Shown one piece after another: positions 34,010 through 43,289 of a stretch of DNA of 64,000 nucleotides (the first letter of the stretch is position 1; the number at the start of each line of letters is the position of its first letter). Below the pieces are notes generated by a model that was not told the DNA's origin, did not search any database, and worked only from the letters and a program-made list of their open reading frames with translations. Source of the stretch: WJKG01 sp964627305 (GTDB lineage: Bacteria > Zixibacteria > MSB-5A5 > GN15 > FEB-12); the NCBI GenBank assembly GCA_964627305.1, contig CAZVHP010000004.1:62001-126000 (forward strand), in the 5' to 3' direction. The translations under genes were made by a program, and so were the position numbers.

Positions 34010-34898
34010 AGGTCTGCACCGTCACAAAGACCGGCATGCCAATCTTCAATCGCTGATCGCTGTTGGCGACCGTGACTTTTACCGCGTAGACGAGATTGGC
34101 GCGGGCATCCTTGGTTTGCACGTTCTTGGGCGTGAACTCGGCTTCATCGGAGGCCCAGACCACAGTGCCGGGGTACTTCGCACCGCCGGACTCGGTATCC
34201 ACTGTAGCCGGGCTGCCGATTTTCGTCCTGGCGAAATCGCCGGCATTCAAATACACCTTGATCCAGAGTGTATCCAGCCGCGAGACTCTGGCAATCGGCC
34301 GCCCCGGCGAGAGCAACTCACCGACCTCGACATACTTCTGAGTGATCCGGCCGGCGAACGGAGCTGCGGGATGACAGTCCGACAACTGTTTTCTGATTAG
34401 CTCGATGTCCGCGCTGGTGCTCTCGATTCGCGCCTCCAGAACGTTCAGAGCAGCCCGCGCCATCTGGGTTGCCAGCGCTGCCTGCCTGAATTGGTGCTCC
34501 ACTTCATCAAGGGTGCGCTTTGCCGCTGTACCGGCTTCGAACAGCCGGGAGATGCGATCGCGCTCGCTTTTTGCATGGCGCTCAATCTCCTCGGCCTGGC
34601 GCACTTTGATTTCGGAAGCGGCCAACTCTTCGCGCAAGGCCGTCAGACCAGCGACAGCCGCGGCCAGCCGCAGGCTCAGACCTGTGGTGTCGATCACCAG
34701 CAGGGTATCCCCCCGGGACACGCGGGTTCCCTCGTCAAACGCCATAGACAGCACGCGGCCGGAGACCTCGGCAGATACGACAGCCTCGTTGGCCTCAAGA
34801 AACCCTGAGCCTCCGGGAGTTGTGGCGATGTCGGCGCACCCGACGGCCACTGCCATGATTGTGGACATCAGGGTCAACAGAAGTCGGGAATCATGCAT
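33990..34898 (-). CDS. HlyD/YbhG-type membrane fusion lipoprotein
   Basis: This is the periplasmic adaptor linking the ABC permeases to TolC. The protein of about 302 residues begins with a lipoprotein signal with lipobox AVGC (Cys21). A first lipoyl half (VVSAEVSGRVLSMAFDEGT), a long helical hairpin (about 75-175) and a second lipoyl half (APFAGRITQKYVEVGELLS) follow, with beta-barrel strands after that. ATG 34898 lies one base past the tolC stop (TAA-G-ATG). Lipid anchoring replaces the usual N-terminal membrane helix of HlyD proteins. Confidence 0.92.
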   Translation of the reverse strand: MHDSRLLLTLMSTIMAVAVGCADIATTPGGSGFLEANEAVVSAEVSGRVLSMAFDEGTRVSRGDTLLVIDTTGLSLRLAAAVAGLTALREELAASEIKVRQAEEIERHAKSERDRISRLFEAGTAAKRTLDEVEHQFRQAALATQMARAALNVLEARIESTSADIELIRKQLSDCHPAAPFAGRITQKYVEVGELLSPGRPIARVSRLDTLWIKVYLNAGDFARTKIGSPATVDTESGGAKYPGTVVWASDEAEFTPKNVQTKDARANLVYAVKVTVANSDQRLKIGMPVFVTVQTYELPDD

Positions 34899-34899
34899 C

Positions 34900-36206
34900 T
34901 TACAGGCCCTTTCGGAGATCATCAGATCCAACTGTGAACAGAAACACGGACTTTGCGACAAACACATCGGCTTTGGCGGCGGCCAGTTCGGCCTCGGTGG
35001 CGCTGAGGGCCGCCTCTATCTCAAGCAAGCGGTTCGAGGGGAGGTTGCCCTCGCGGTGCCTCACGCGGGCCAGGCGATAGTTGTCGGAAGCGATGGCGTG
35101 CCTGGTGTGAACGGAAAGGTAGATTCGGAAGGCAAGCAGGACCTGCTCTCGAGCCAGGTGCGCCTCCCGGTTGAGGATGCGCTCCATGTCGCGGTACTCA
35201 GCGCGGGCGGCCTCGGTGACTGCCCTGGCGGCAGCGACCTGATGGGAGGTCCGGTTGCCGAGATTGAACGACCAGTTGAGGTTCACCCCCGCCGTGAGGT
35301 AGTCGTCGAAACGGTTGCTGAACATGTCGCGGTTGGGTTTGCCGAACGTGTAGCCGCCATATAGGGAAAGCACAGGCCACCAGTTGCTGCGGCCGAGGGT
35401 CTGTTGGTGCTCACCGACAGTGACGGATGCTGCCGCGGTGGCCAATTCCGGTTTCGATAGGGGAATCTGCACTGGCGGCAGGCTGGTGTCCGGCTCCGGC
35501 AAGATTGTGGTTAATACGATCGAGTCCGCGACCGGCCGTCCCAGCAACAGGTTCAGCCTGATGAGTTGCCGGGACCGCGTCGACGTCGCCTGATCGAGTG
35601 CCGTTCGGGCCGAAGTGAGGACCAGCTCGGCCTCCAGCAGCTCGGTTGAGTCGACGGCACCGGCCTTGTGCAGGGTCTCAATATCGCGTTTGACCAAACG
35701 CGCGCGATCGAGCGAGGCAGCGGCGGCGGCGACCAACTGATCAGCCTGATGCAACCGCAGGTATTCCACCCGGGCCGACAGGAGTACCTCATCGTGGCGG
35801 GCCCGGGCCAGTGCTTCGCGGAGCCTGCTCTCGGCCTCGGCCAGTCTGATCCCGGCGGTGACTCTGCCCCCGGTGAACAGCGGCAGGGTCAGCCGGAGGT
35901 CAGTGCGGTAGGTGTCCTGCGTCCCCAGCTCCCGTTCCATCGTCGGCCCCCCGGAAGGCCAAGGTTAATGGTCGGAACATCGTCAACGAGATAGGCCACG
36001 CCGGTCACTGAGAGGGTCGGCCAGCGCTCGGCGCGGGCAGTGGCGAGCGCGTGCAGCGATGCATCCTGCTGCGACCGGGCCGATTTCAGGGAATGGGCAT
36101 GGTCAAGAGCCGATTGGAGTGCCTGCTCCAGCGACAGGTCGAACGCCGCGGCCGCGGATGCCGAGACCAGAAGCGCTACCACGCTGCTGACAAAACAACG
36201 TTTCAT
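34900..36206 (-). CDS. TolC-family outer-membrane efflux protein, interrupted by an apparent frameshift
   Basis: Two overlapping frames make one protein. The first (36206 down to 35889) encodes a signal peptide (CFVSSVVALLVSASAAAAF) and the TolC N-terminal helix. The second (from about 35950 to 34900) continues with LRLTLPLFTGGRV and the helical hairpins to the stop. They join at a run of six C bases on the plus strand (35947-35952, G6 on the coding strand). One added G restores a product of about 435 residues, the usual TolC length. A sequencing or assembly slip is likeliest; a true mutation or phase variation is possible. The start overlaps the tetR stop by four bases, and the stop lies one base before the adaptor gene. 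Confidence 0.85.
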
Positions 36207-36841
36207 CTTCTGAGTATCCCCCGCAGAAACAGATCTACATTCGCCTGAGCACGTTCGGTGACGAATTGCTCGTGGCCATCAATTTCCAGAACGCGGTCAA
36301 TCATTGGCGCAAGGACGAAATAGCCCAGATTCAATGTAAGAAATGACACCGCCGCCTGTTTGAGATCAACGTCCCTGACAGTGCCGCTCTCTACCCCGTC
36401 CCGGAGCAGCCCGAGAAGGTACCCGGGAATGCCTGATCCTTTCAGGATTTGGGCTGCCCGGACAACCATTCGTGAATCCGGCCGGGCCAGCTCGCGAACC
36501 AGCAAACGGATGAATTCAGGATATTGTTGACTGAGCTGAGCATACACCCGGGCCACCTGACCGAGCGTTTCATCCGGGTCAGATGGATTCCCAAACGACT
36601 GCTGAATCAGCGGGAGAATCATGCGAAGATATTCATCGATGACCGAGGAGAAGAGGTTCTCTTTGGAAGAAAAGTAGTAGTATAGCAGGGCCTTGTTAAC
36701 GCCCGCTGAACCGGCGATGCGATCGACACGAGCACCATCAAGGCCGTATTCAGTGAACTCGGCGATGGCCGCTTTGAGTATTCGCTGCCGGGTGTCCCCG
36801 GGCTGCGGCGCTGTCTGATGCTTATGAGCTTCTTCGTGCAT
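36203..36841 (-). CDS. TetR-family transcriptional regulator (CecR/AcrR-like)
   Basis: The 212-residue protein has an N-terminal helix-turn-helix (residues about 17-62, DTRQRILKAAIAEFTEYG then INKALLYYYF-like VNKALLYYYFSSKENLF). The ligand-binding helices match the CecR/YbiH-type C-terminal domain. It is the first gene of the efflux operon and probably represses it, with release by an exported compound. A short inverted sequence at 36870-36883, just upstream, is a candidate operator. The stop overlaps the tolC start (ATGA). Confidence 0.93.
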   Translation of the reverse strand: MHEEAHKHQTAPQPGDTRQRILKAAIAEFTEYGLDGARVDRIAGSAGVNKALLYYYFSSKENLFSSVIDEYLRMILPLIQQSFGNPSDPDETLGQVARVYAQLSQQYPEFIRLLVRELARPDSRMVVRAAQILKGSGIPGYLLGLLRDGVESGTVRDVDLKQAAVSFLTLNLGYFVLAPMIDRVLEIDGHEQFVTERAQANVDLFLRGILRR

Positions 36842-36869
36842 TCGATTCCCGTATTGACCTTTTTATTAA

Positions 36870-36883
36870 ACTAAACGGATAGT
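36870..36883 (-). promoter_or_regulatory. Candidate TetR operator upstream of the efflux operon
   Basis: ACTAAACGGATAGT has inverted ACTA/TAGT arms around a six-base centre. It lies 28-42 bases before the tetR start and inside an AT-rich stretch bordered by TTGAC/GTCAA. TetR repressors of this type bind short palindromes overlapping their own promoter. The palindrome is imperfect, so this is only a candidate. Confidence 0.3.
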
Positions 36884-37039
36884 CAACACGAAAAGTTCCA
36901 CATAAGGTCAAGAAATCTCTGCTTTCACGGGCGTTTCTCTCGTAACTCACTGTTATTTATAGCCATAGTAATGCAAAAAAGCGCTTTAAGCTTGACACAC
37001 TGGGAGCCTCTGTTCTCCTTGTTCCTGACACAGATGACC

Positions 37040-37061
37040 GATTACGGGCAGATTACGGGCA
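37040..37061. repeat. Tandem duplication of an 11-base unit
   Basis: GATTACGGGCA occurs twice in a row directly upstream of the ribosome site (AGGAG at 37061-37065) of the cation exporter gene. It may be a simple replication-slippage duplication. Confidence 0.7.
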
Positions 37062-37175
37062 GGAGACAGGTCAATCATAGAACACTCAAACGGACATGAG
37101 AACCGGGCGGGGCCATCGGGCGGCATCCACCCCGATGACGCACAGAAGGCGGCGGACACCAAAGCGGGGCTTCTG

Positions 37176-38018
37176 GTGCTGGTGATCGGTTTGCTGGCCA
37201 ACGTTTTGCTGGTTGGACTCAAGGGGTGGGTTGGTCTGCTTACCCGCAGTCAGGCGCTGCTTGCCGATGCGGTGCATTCGATCTCCGATGTCGTTACAGA
37301 CATTGTCGCCCTGGTCGGTCTTTGGTGGGGTCGGCAGGAGGAGGACGCGGACCATCCCTGGGGGCACGGGCGTATAGAGACCTTTGCCGGCATGCTGGTC
37401 GGGGTCCTGCTCATTGCGGCGGCTGTTGGGATCGCCTACTCGGCGACGCGATCTCTGATGACCGGGCAGGTGGCACCCGCCTCGGGTTGGGTGCTGGTTG
37501 CGGCGGCCGTGTCGCTGGTGATCAAGGAGGCGATGTACTGGTACACAGTCGTGGTCGGCCGACGGCTTGCCAGCACGGTTCTTGTGGCCAATGCGTGGCA
37601 TCATCGCTCTGATGCTCTCAGTTCTCTGGCAGTGCTGATTGGGGCGGGGGCAGCGTACCTCAACCCCGAGTGGAGCTGGGCCGATCCGACGGCGGCGATC
37701 GTGGTGGGATATTTCGTCGCCAGAGTCGGGGTCAGGCTGGTTCATCAGTCGTTTCGCGAGGTCGTTGACACCGCACCGGAGCAGGAAATGGTGGCACGGA
37801 TTCGTGATCTGGCCACCGGCGTGGAGGGTGTTCGTGACGCCCATGACATTCGGGCGCGACTATCTGGTGGTCAGGTATTCGTTGAGATCCATCTCGTTGT
37901 CGATCGCAGTCTGACAGTTAGCGAGGGTCACGTCATAGCCAAGCAGGTGGAGTCGGCGCTAAAAAACGGGATCGATCAAGTGACACGCGTCATCACTCAC
38001 ATCGATCCCGATGAATAA
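37176..38018 (+). CDS. Cation diffusion facilitator (CDF) family divalent metal exporter
   Basis: This is an inner-membrane proton/metal antiporter. Six helices are followed by a cytoplasmic C-terminal domain. Metal-site motifs are ADAVHSISDVVTD in helix 2 and HHRSDALSS in helix 5, and HPWGHGRIET follows helix 2, as in zinc/iron CDFs. The first usual start codon (GTG 37176) cuts into helix 1. The same frame is open from 37038 and reads DDAQKAADTKAGLL just upstream, which fits family N-termini. The best ribosome site (AGGAG, 37061-37065) points to ATC/ATA at 37074-37079, so the true start is probably there or has been altered. Confidence 0.9.
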   Translation: MLVIGLLANVLLVGLKGWVGLLTRSQALLADAVHSISDVVTDIVALVGLWWGRQEEDADHPWGHGRIETFAGMLVGVLLIAAAVGIAYSATRSLMTGQVAPASGWVLVAAAVSLVIKEAMYWYTVVVGRRLASTVLVANAWHHRSDALSSLAVLIGAGAAYLNPEWSWADPTAAIVVGYFVARVGVRLVHQSFREVVDTAPEQEMVARIRDLATGVEGVRDAHDIRARLSGGQVFVEIHLVVDRSLTVSEGHVIAKQVESALKNGIDQVTRVITHIDPDE

Positions 38019-38049
38019 ACCTCAGAGTCTGCGCTATTGATGTCGATGT

Positions 38050-38481
38050 CTATGAGCCGATAGAGACCAACTCCAGTTCAAAAGTGAGGTCCTTACCAGC
38101 CAGAGGATGGTTGGCATCGATCGTGACAGTATCGTCCTTGATCTCGCTGACAACCACGCGGATAAGATCGCCGTTGGGGTTCTTCATCTGCAGCATCTGA
38201 CCTATCTCCGGCGTGATAGACTCCGGGAAGTCGGACTTGTTCACTTCCATAGTGAGTTCCTGCCGATGATCACCATAGGCCTCATCTTTGGTGACGACGA
38301 TCGATTTGGTTTCACCGACAGCCATACCGACAATGCCGTTTTCGAAGCCGGGGATGACCTGTCCGGCACCAATCGTGACCTCCAGCGGATCGCGCTCCAC
38401 CGAGGAATCAAACACGGTACCATCGGTCAGCCTGCCGGTGTAATGGACCTTAACCGTATCACCACTTTTCGCCTGAGCCAT
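38050..38481 (-). CDS. FKBP-type peptidyl-prolyl cis-trans isomerase (SlyD/SlpA-like)
   Basis: The 143-residue protein has the FKBP core (VKVHYTGRLTDGTVFDSS and VIPGFENGIVGMAVGE). An insert-in-flap chaperone domain (about 70-120) is followed by the return strand HPLAGKDLTFELELV. It lacks the histidine-rich metal tail of E. coli SlyD, so it is nearer SlpA-type proteins. It is cytoplasmic, catalysing proline isomerisation and aiding folding. GGGAGA precedes the ATG. It converges with the CDF gene, with 31 bases between, and is probably monocistronic. Confidence 0.94.
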   Translation of the reverse strand: MAQAKSGDTVKVHYTGRLTDGTVFDSSVERDPLEVTIGAGQVIPGFENGIVGMAVGETKSIVVTKDEAYGDHRQELTMEVNKSDFPESITPEIGQMLQMKNPNGDLIRVVVSEIKDDTVTIDANHPLAGKDLTFELELVSIGS

Positions 38482-38723
38482 ACTTTTCGTCTCCCTTGCG
38501 GTGGGATGATGTAGCCTTACACGACAATCGTACCGTCACACAGGGTGCTGTCCGCGGGAATCCTGAGTTACCCTGCCCACCTGTCAGGGCGCAATCAGGT
38601 CTCCTGCCACTGTCAGCAGCCGCGCCGGGCTGTAAGACGTGACGGCATATAGCGGGTAAAGACGATATTCACTCTTTTCTCAACGGATGGCAGTTGGGCC
38701 GGTTCCACAAACCGGGACTGCGT

Positions 38724-39797
38724 CTATTCCTGTTCATTGTCCTTCTCGCGCTCCTGAATGGTCTCCTGCAGAGCCTCCAGACGCGTGGTCAACCATGACT
38801 TTCGGGCCTCGATCTCCCGCTTCATGCGCGGGCTTTCGGTTTCCTTGAGCTGCTCCTGCGCCTGCTCCAAACTTCGCTGGACAGCGGCCAGTGACTGCCG
38901 CAGTCGTTCCAGCGACTCTGCCTGGTCGGCCTTATCGAAAATCAACGCTTCGGCAATGGGTTCCTTCTCTGCCTGAGGCCGGACCGAGGCCTGATCGGGG
39001 CGGATCGGCTGGTCTGGATCAAGCGCCCTGGTGTTCATGAAGGTCGGCGAGACAATCTCAATCCCGGCGCCATGCAGCGTGTCGAGAACCATCTCCCGCA
39101 GCTTCGAGCGCCTGGATATCAGTAGCTTGACATCCTCCAGCAGGCCATTGATGCGATAAGTCACGGCGAAATTCCCAAGTTCCATGACATGCACGTAGGG
39201 CTCCGTGAGTCCGGCAGCGATAGCGGCCTCCGACAGGGCGTTGGTAATCTGCTCCCGGCCGGCGTCGTAGCCAAGTGATACCTCGGCGGAGACAATAACG
39301 CCATCATCGCGGTAGTTCTTCATTGGGGTGATAGCCAGGTACATGTTGGGCAGGCTGATCAGGTTGCGGTCCTCGCCCTGTATCTGGACATGGAACAGAC
39401 CGCGCTGGGTAACCCGTCCGAAATACTCCCCCACTTCCAAAAAGCGCCCCGGTCGCATGATGCGGACGCTGCGAAGCATGAAACCGGCCATGATGTTACT
39501 GAGAAAGGCGGTTGAGGAGAGGGCGATGGCTGCTGACAGGAGGATCCCGAGCAGGCTGAGAAGTTGCCCCCGCGATGACTCAGAGACCGGCAGCAGCAGG
39601 ATGACAGCCAGAACTCCGGCCAGGGATATCACCAGCGTAATCAGTGGTCGTTTGAAGCCCTGCTCGCTCAGTTCAGACAGCCGGCGCTGCAACAGCCGGT
39701 TGATAACCCAGAGCAGGACGATCACCACCACGATGGCGGCTGCTGAGGGGGCAAGGTCGATAAGCTTTTCGACGTACTGAGTGAGTCTCTCCATCAT
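38724..39797 (-). CDS. MscS-family mechanosensitive ion channel
   Basis: The protein of about 357 residues has three membrane helices (about 15-35, 50-70, 78-112). The pore-lining third helix reads SAAIALSSTAFLSNIMAGFM, and the beta domain starts with RPGRFLEVGEYFGRV and has LISLPNMYL. The C-terminal 85 residues form a strongly charged coiled coil (about 275-355), which is longer than in E. coli MscS. It should release solutes under hypo-osmotic shock. The first codon could also be a TTG one position earlier. No good ribosome site is seen. Confidence 0.92.
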   Translation of the reverse strand: MMERLTQYVEKLIDLAPSAAAIVVVIVLLWVINRLLQRRLSELSEQGFKRPLITLVISLAGVLAVILLLPVSESSRGQLLSLLGILLSAAIALSSTAFLSNIMAGFMLRSVRIMRPGRFLEVGEYFGRVTQRGLFHVQIQGEDRNLISLPNMYLAITPMKNYRDDGVIVSAEVSLGYDAGREQITNALSEAAIAAGLTEPYVHVMELGNFAVTYRINGLLEDVKLLISRRSKLREMVLDTLHGAGIEIVSPTFMNTRALDPDQPIRPDQASVRPQAEKEPIAEALIFDKADQAESLERLRQSLAAVQRSLEQAQEQLKETESPRMKREIEARKSWLTTRLEALQETIQEREKDNEQE

Positions 39798-39911
39798 CAA
39801 TCATGCGCAAAGAGGAGGTTCATCCCAACAGGGTACAGGGCAGAGTATCCTGAGAGTGCATCTTCGGCCCGGAAAACGCTGTCCGGAGATTGGTGCTGCT
39901 GTCAGCCTCTA

Positions 39912-40322
39912 CTATACAGAGGTATCGCGGCGAAAGCAATCGTTGAGTATCAGTCGATGGTCGAACGCCAGATTGACCGCGAACGGATCATCGAACCAGC
40001 GTGCCTCAGCGGCGTCATCGGCACCCCTGAGTGCACCTTCGAGCGGATGAGCGAGAAACGCCACGGTCACGGTGTGACCGCGCGGGTCACGCGTGGGATC
40101 GGAGTAGACGCCAACCAGGCGATCGAGCTTAACTGTCAATCCGGTCTCCTCCGCAGTTTCCCGTATAGCGGCCTGTTCGACCGTTTCGCCGATTTCCACA
40201 AAGCCGCCGGGCAAGGCCCAGTGGTCCCTGAACGGCTCATGGCCGCGTCGGATCAGCACGACTCGCCTGTCAGCGTCAGTGATGATGGTATCGACTGTCA
40301 GCAGCGGTGTTTGCGGTTTCAT
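39912..40322 (-). CDS. NUDIX hydrolase (ADP-ribose pyrophosphatase-like)
   Basis: The 136-residue protein has a perfect NUDIX box, spanning GGFVEIGETVEQ and AIRETAEETGL, plus an upstream VLIRRGHEP strand. The later DPTRDPRGHTVTVAF segment is typical of ADP-ribose and related nucleotide-sugar hydrolases. The expected reaction is hydrolysis of a nucleoside diphosphate linked to another moiety. GGAAG nine bases before ATG 40322 sets the start. It is downstream of fumC but separated by a hairpin. Confidence 0.93.
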   Translation of the reverse strand: MKPQTPLLTVDTIITDADRRVVLIRRGHEPFRDHWALPGGFVEIGETVEQAAIRETAEETGLTVKLDRLVGVYSDPTRDPRGHTVTVAFLAHPLEGALRGADDAAEARWFDDPFAVNLAFDHRLILNDCFRRDTSV

Positions 40323-40372
40323 CGACAAGCTTCCATACAAGGCGATCTTATAAGGCATCCATGCCACGCGAT

Positions 40373-40402
40373 GCCGGTGTCGCCAGGACCGACGACACCG
40401 GC
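40373..40402 (-). terminator. Strong hairpin downstream of fumC
   Basis: GCCGGTGTCG (40373-40382) and CGACACCGGC (40393-40402) form a perfect 10-bp stem with a 10-base loop, in the short gap between fumC and the NUDIX gene. No T run follows, so it may be a weak or Rho-assisted terminator or an mRNA 3' stabiliser. Confidence 0.5.
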
Positions 40403-40441
40403 AGTTCGTTTGTGCGGGTCATTTTGCAGAAGCGCGGTCTT

Positions 40442-41830
40442 CTACCGCGGGTTGACCATTTTTTCGGGGCGTACCTTCTCCTCAAATTCTTCAGCCGTCA
40501 GGATGCCCAGAGCGACAGCCGCTTCCTTGAGTGTGGAGTTGTCGGCATGGGCCTTCTTGGCGATTTTGGCCGCATTGTCATACCCGACATGCGGATTGAG
40601 GGCGGTAACCAGCATCAGCGAGTTTTGAAGGAAGTACTGAATCTTCTCCCTGTTCGGCTCAATGCCAACGGCGCAGTTGTTATTGAACATCTCGCAGGCA
40701 TCGGCCAGCAGGCGGATGGAGTGCAGCAGGTTGTAGATCATCACGGGTTTGAAGACGTTCAGTTCGAAATTGCCGGAGCCGCCGCCCACATTGACCGCAA
40801 CATCGTTGCCAATCACCTGGGCGCAAACCATAGTCATGGCCTCTGACTGAGTCGGGTTGACTTTGCCGGGCATGATCGAGCTGCCGGGTTCGTTGGCCGG
40901 GATGATCAGCTCGCCGATGCCGCACCGGGGACCGGAGGCAAGCCAGCGGACATCGTTGGCAATCTTCATGAGCGAGCAGGCCAGTGTTTTCATGACGCCG
41001 GAGGCCTCGACAATGGCGTCATGCGAGGCCAGAGCCTCGAACTTGTTGGGGGCAGTGACAAACGCGTAGCCGGTCAGATCAGCGATCTTCGCGGCCGCCT
41101 TGACTGCGAACTCCGGATGTGTATTCAGCCCGGTACCAACCGCGGTGCCACCGAGCGCCAGCGGGTAGAGCCGCTTGAGGCAGTCATTAAGGCGTTCCAG
41201 CCCCAGATCCAGCGCGTGCACCCACCCGGAGATCTCCTGGCCGAGCGTAAGCGGGACAGCATCCATCAAATGAGTACGGCCGATTTTGATAATGTCATCG
41301 AACTGCTGTGACTTCTTCCTGAGGGTGTCACGCAGTAGAGTCAGCATGGGGATCAGTCGCTTGTGGATCTGTTCGACCGCGGCGATATGCATGGCGGTGG
41401 GGAAGGTGTCATTGGAGCTTTGGGCTTTGTTGACATCGTCGTTGGGGTGCACCGGGTTCTTGCTGCCCAGCTTGCCGCCGGCCATCTCGATCGCGCGGTT
41501 GGAGATGACCTCGTTGGTGTTCATGTTGGTCTGGGTGCCGCTTCCGGTCTGCCAGACGACGAGCGGGAAGTGATCATTCAGCTTGCCATCGATTACTTCA
41601 TCGGCGGCCTTGACAATCAGCTCGGCCTTCTCTTTGGGCAGCGTGCCCAGTTCCATATTGACGAGCGCGGCGGCTTTCTTGAGAATCCCCATGGCACGGA
41701 TCAACTCCGGTGGCATAAGGTCGCTGCCGATCTGGAAGTTTTGCCTGGAGCGGGCGGTCTGACAGCCGTAGTACCTGTCGGCGGGAACTTTCATCTCGCC
41801 CATCGTGTCCGTTTCAATCCTGTATTCCAT
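40442..41830 (-). CDS. fumC: Class II fumarate hydratase
   Basis: This enzyme interconverts fumarate and malate in the TCA cycle. The 462-residue protein carries the superfamily signature GSSIMPGKVNPTQ, the SSNDTFPTAMH and GRTHLMDAVPLTLGQE motifs and the TGSGTQTNMN active-site segment, all as in FumC rather than aspartase. GAGGAGG lies just before ATG 41830, so the longer frame is rejected. It is iron-independent and oxygen-stable as a family. No other TCA gene is directly next to it; a hydratase of the aconitase family lies at 54175. Confidence 0.96.
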   Translation of the reverse strand: MEYRIETDTMGEMKVPADRYYGCQTARSRQNFQIGSDLMPPELIRAMGILKKAAALVNMELGTLPKEKAELIVKAADEVIDGKLNDHFPLVVWQTGSGTQTNMNTNEVISNRAIEMAGGKLGSKNPVHPNDDVNKAQSSNDTFPTAMHIAAVEQIHKRLIPMLTLLRDTLRKKSQQFDDIIKIGRTHLMDAVPLTLGQEISGWVHALDLGLERLNDCLKRLYPLALGGTAVGTGLNTHPEFAVKAAAKIADLTGYAFVTAPNKFEALASHDAIVEASGVMKTLACSLMKIANDVRWLASGPRCGIGELIIPANEPGSSIMPGKVNPTQSEAMTMVCAQVIGNDVAVNVGGGSGNFELNVFKPVMIYNLLHSIRLLADACEMFNNNCAVGIEPNREKIQYFLQNSLMLVTALNPHVGYDNAAKIAKKAHADNSTLKEAAVALGILTAEEFEEKVRPEKMVNPR

Positions 41831-42069
41831 ACTGCCTCCTCGGGGCTTGCCTGACAGCAAACCCACAACGCGTTTCTCATTTGACAGCGCTCAATATACG
41901 CAATCGTGCGGCGTGTGCAAGCGTCCTGAATAGTCTGCGGCTGCGGGAATGCTGTGAGTAATTGACTTCGTGGACAAACCGTACTATTGTTGAAAGTTGG
42001 GGCCCTCAAGGACCTCAGCGGTGGGCGCAATTAAACGACTCCTCATTAGTTGCAGAAAGGGGCACAACA

Positions 42070-42693
42070 GTGGAAAGAGAAGTGCGAAAGGGCAGAATCG
42101 TCCCGACAGCAGTACTCCTCATGGTCATGGTTGCAGGGTTAGTGGCCAGTGCCGGTGCAGCGAACGACAGCTCCTCAGAGCGGGGGAGTGCCCGGCTGAG
42201 TGGTGCCGTGAGCATATTTGGCGCCTTCCTGACGACGGTCGACGAGCAGTACGGCGTGGATAAGAACTCAATGTTTAGCGGCGGCGTAGCAATCTGGCTG
42301 ATGTCCGAGGGACATCCGCCCTGGCAGATCCATTTCACGACTGGCGAGACTGCGCTCTTTGGGTCTTGCAGAGTGCGCCTGCATCGTCTGTTTCTGTCAA
42401 GGATCTTCCATGGAGCGTCGGAGAGATACAAGGCCAACCCTCATGTGTTTGGCTATGGTAAGTTCGGCCTTGGTGTCGTCATCGCCTCGTTCACCAGCGA
42501 CTTCGTGGATAACATTGCGGGCAAGTGGTACCCGGCCATCACTTCAGGGGGCGGACTTGTTCTTCCCATCACATCGACTTGGAGTCTCAGGATTGGAATG
42601 GGAATGGATCTGGTTGCAACCAAAATCCACGGTTATGGAGAACCCCTTGACCTGTTATTCAGTGTGCATGCGGGGCTGATGTTCTTGCTCTGA
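42070..42693 (+). CDS. Secreted, probably outer-membrane beta-barrel protein of unknown function
   Basis: A GTG start at 42070 with AAAGGGG seven bases upstream gives a 207-residue precursor with a signal peptide ending ASAGA. The mature part has alternating glycine/aromatic strands (ARLSGAVSIFGAF, YGKFGLGVVIASF, GGGLVLPITSTWSLRIGMGM, FSVHAGLMFLL), typical of small outer-membrane barrels. No named family is recognised. It is flanked by fumC (divergent) and an RNA-binding protein gene (convergent). Confidence 0.6.
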   Translation: MEREVRKGRIVPTAVLLMVMVAGLVASAGAANDSSSERGSARLSGAVSIFGAFLTTVDEQYGVDKNSMFSGGVAIWLMSEGHPPWQIHFTTGETALFGSCRVRLHRLFLSRIFHGASERYKANPHVFGYGKFGLGVVIASFTSDFVDNIAGKWYPAITSGGGLVLPITSTWSLRIGMGMDLVATKIHGYGEPLDLLFSVHAGLMFLL

Positions 42694-42800
42694 GTGCGAC
42701 ATGGAGGTACGGATATCTCGCACGCGTTGCTCGCGAGAAAGGAAGACCGGGACCCGCTGTCAGGCCCCGGCCGATGTGATAGCTCATTGAGTTGTATGGC

Positions 42801-43088
42801 TCAGAACCGTCGCCGACTGCCGCCCCCACGCGGACCGCGGTCCTCACGGGGTCGGGCCTCAGTCACTTTCAGGGCGCGTCCATTCATGGGATACCCGTTC
42901 ATGCTTTCTAAGGCGGCATGACCCTGCTCGTCATCGGGCATTTCGATGAAGGCAAATCCCCGAGAACGGCCGGTTTCCCGGTCTTTGATTACTTTCACCG
43001 ATGATACTTCGCCGTGCTGCTCGAAGGCAGCACGTATTTCGTCTTCGCTGGCTTCATAGGACAGATTGCCAACATAGATATTGACCAC
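42801..43088 (-). CDS. RNA-binding protein with a single RRM domain
   Basis: The 95-residue protein is one RNA recognition motif with RNP2 IYVGNL and RNP1 RGFAFIEM, and a short Gly/Arg tail (RGPRGGGSRRRF). Proteins of this type bind single-stranded RNA and are often cold-induced in bacteria. A GTG start at 43088 with GAGGTG five bases before it is preferred over the TTG four codons upstream. It lies downstream of lysS with 201 bases between, so it may have its own promoter. Confidence 0.9.
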   Translation of the reverse strand: MVNIYVGNLSYEASEDEIRAAFEQHGEVSSVKVIKDRETGRSRGFAFIEMPDDEQGHAALESMNGYPMNGRALKVTEARPREDRGPRGGGSRRRF

Positions 43089-43289
43089 GTGACACCTCAA
43101 CAGAACAAGAGACTAAAAGCAACAAGTGACATCGCCGACCGCCGATGGCAAAAACTGGCTCCTTTAGTGTAAGCCGCAGGCAACCCGCCTTCCCGCAGTG
43201 TCGGCAGCCGGCATGGCACTCGGTGGGCAGGGTCGTCCGTGGAACGGGTGAACATCGTATTGGTACATATCGTGCGCGTCACAGGAGAG

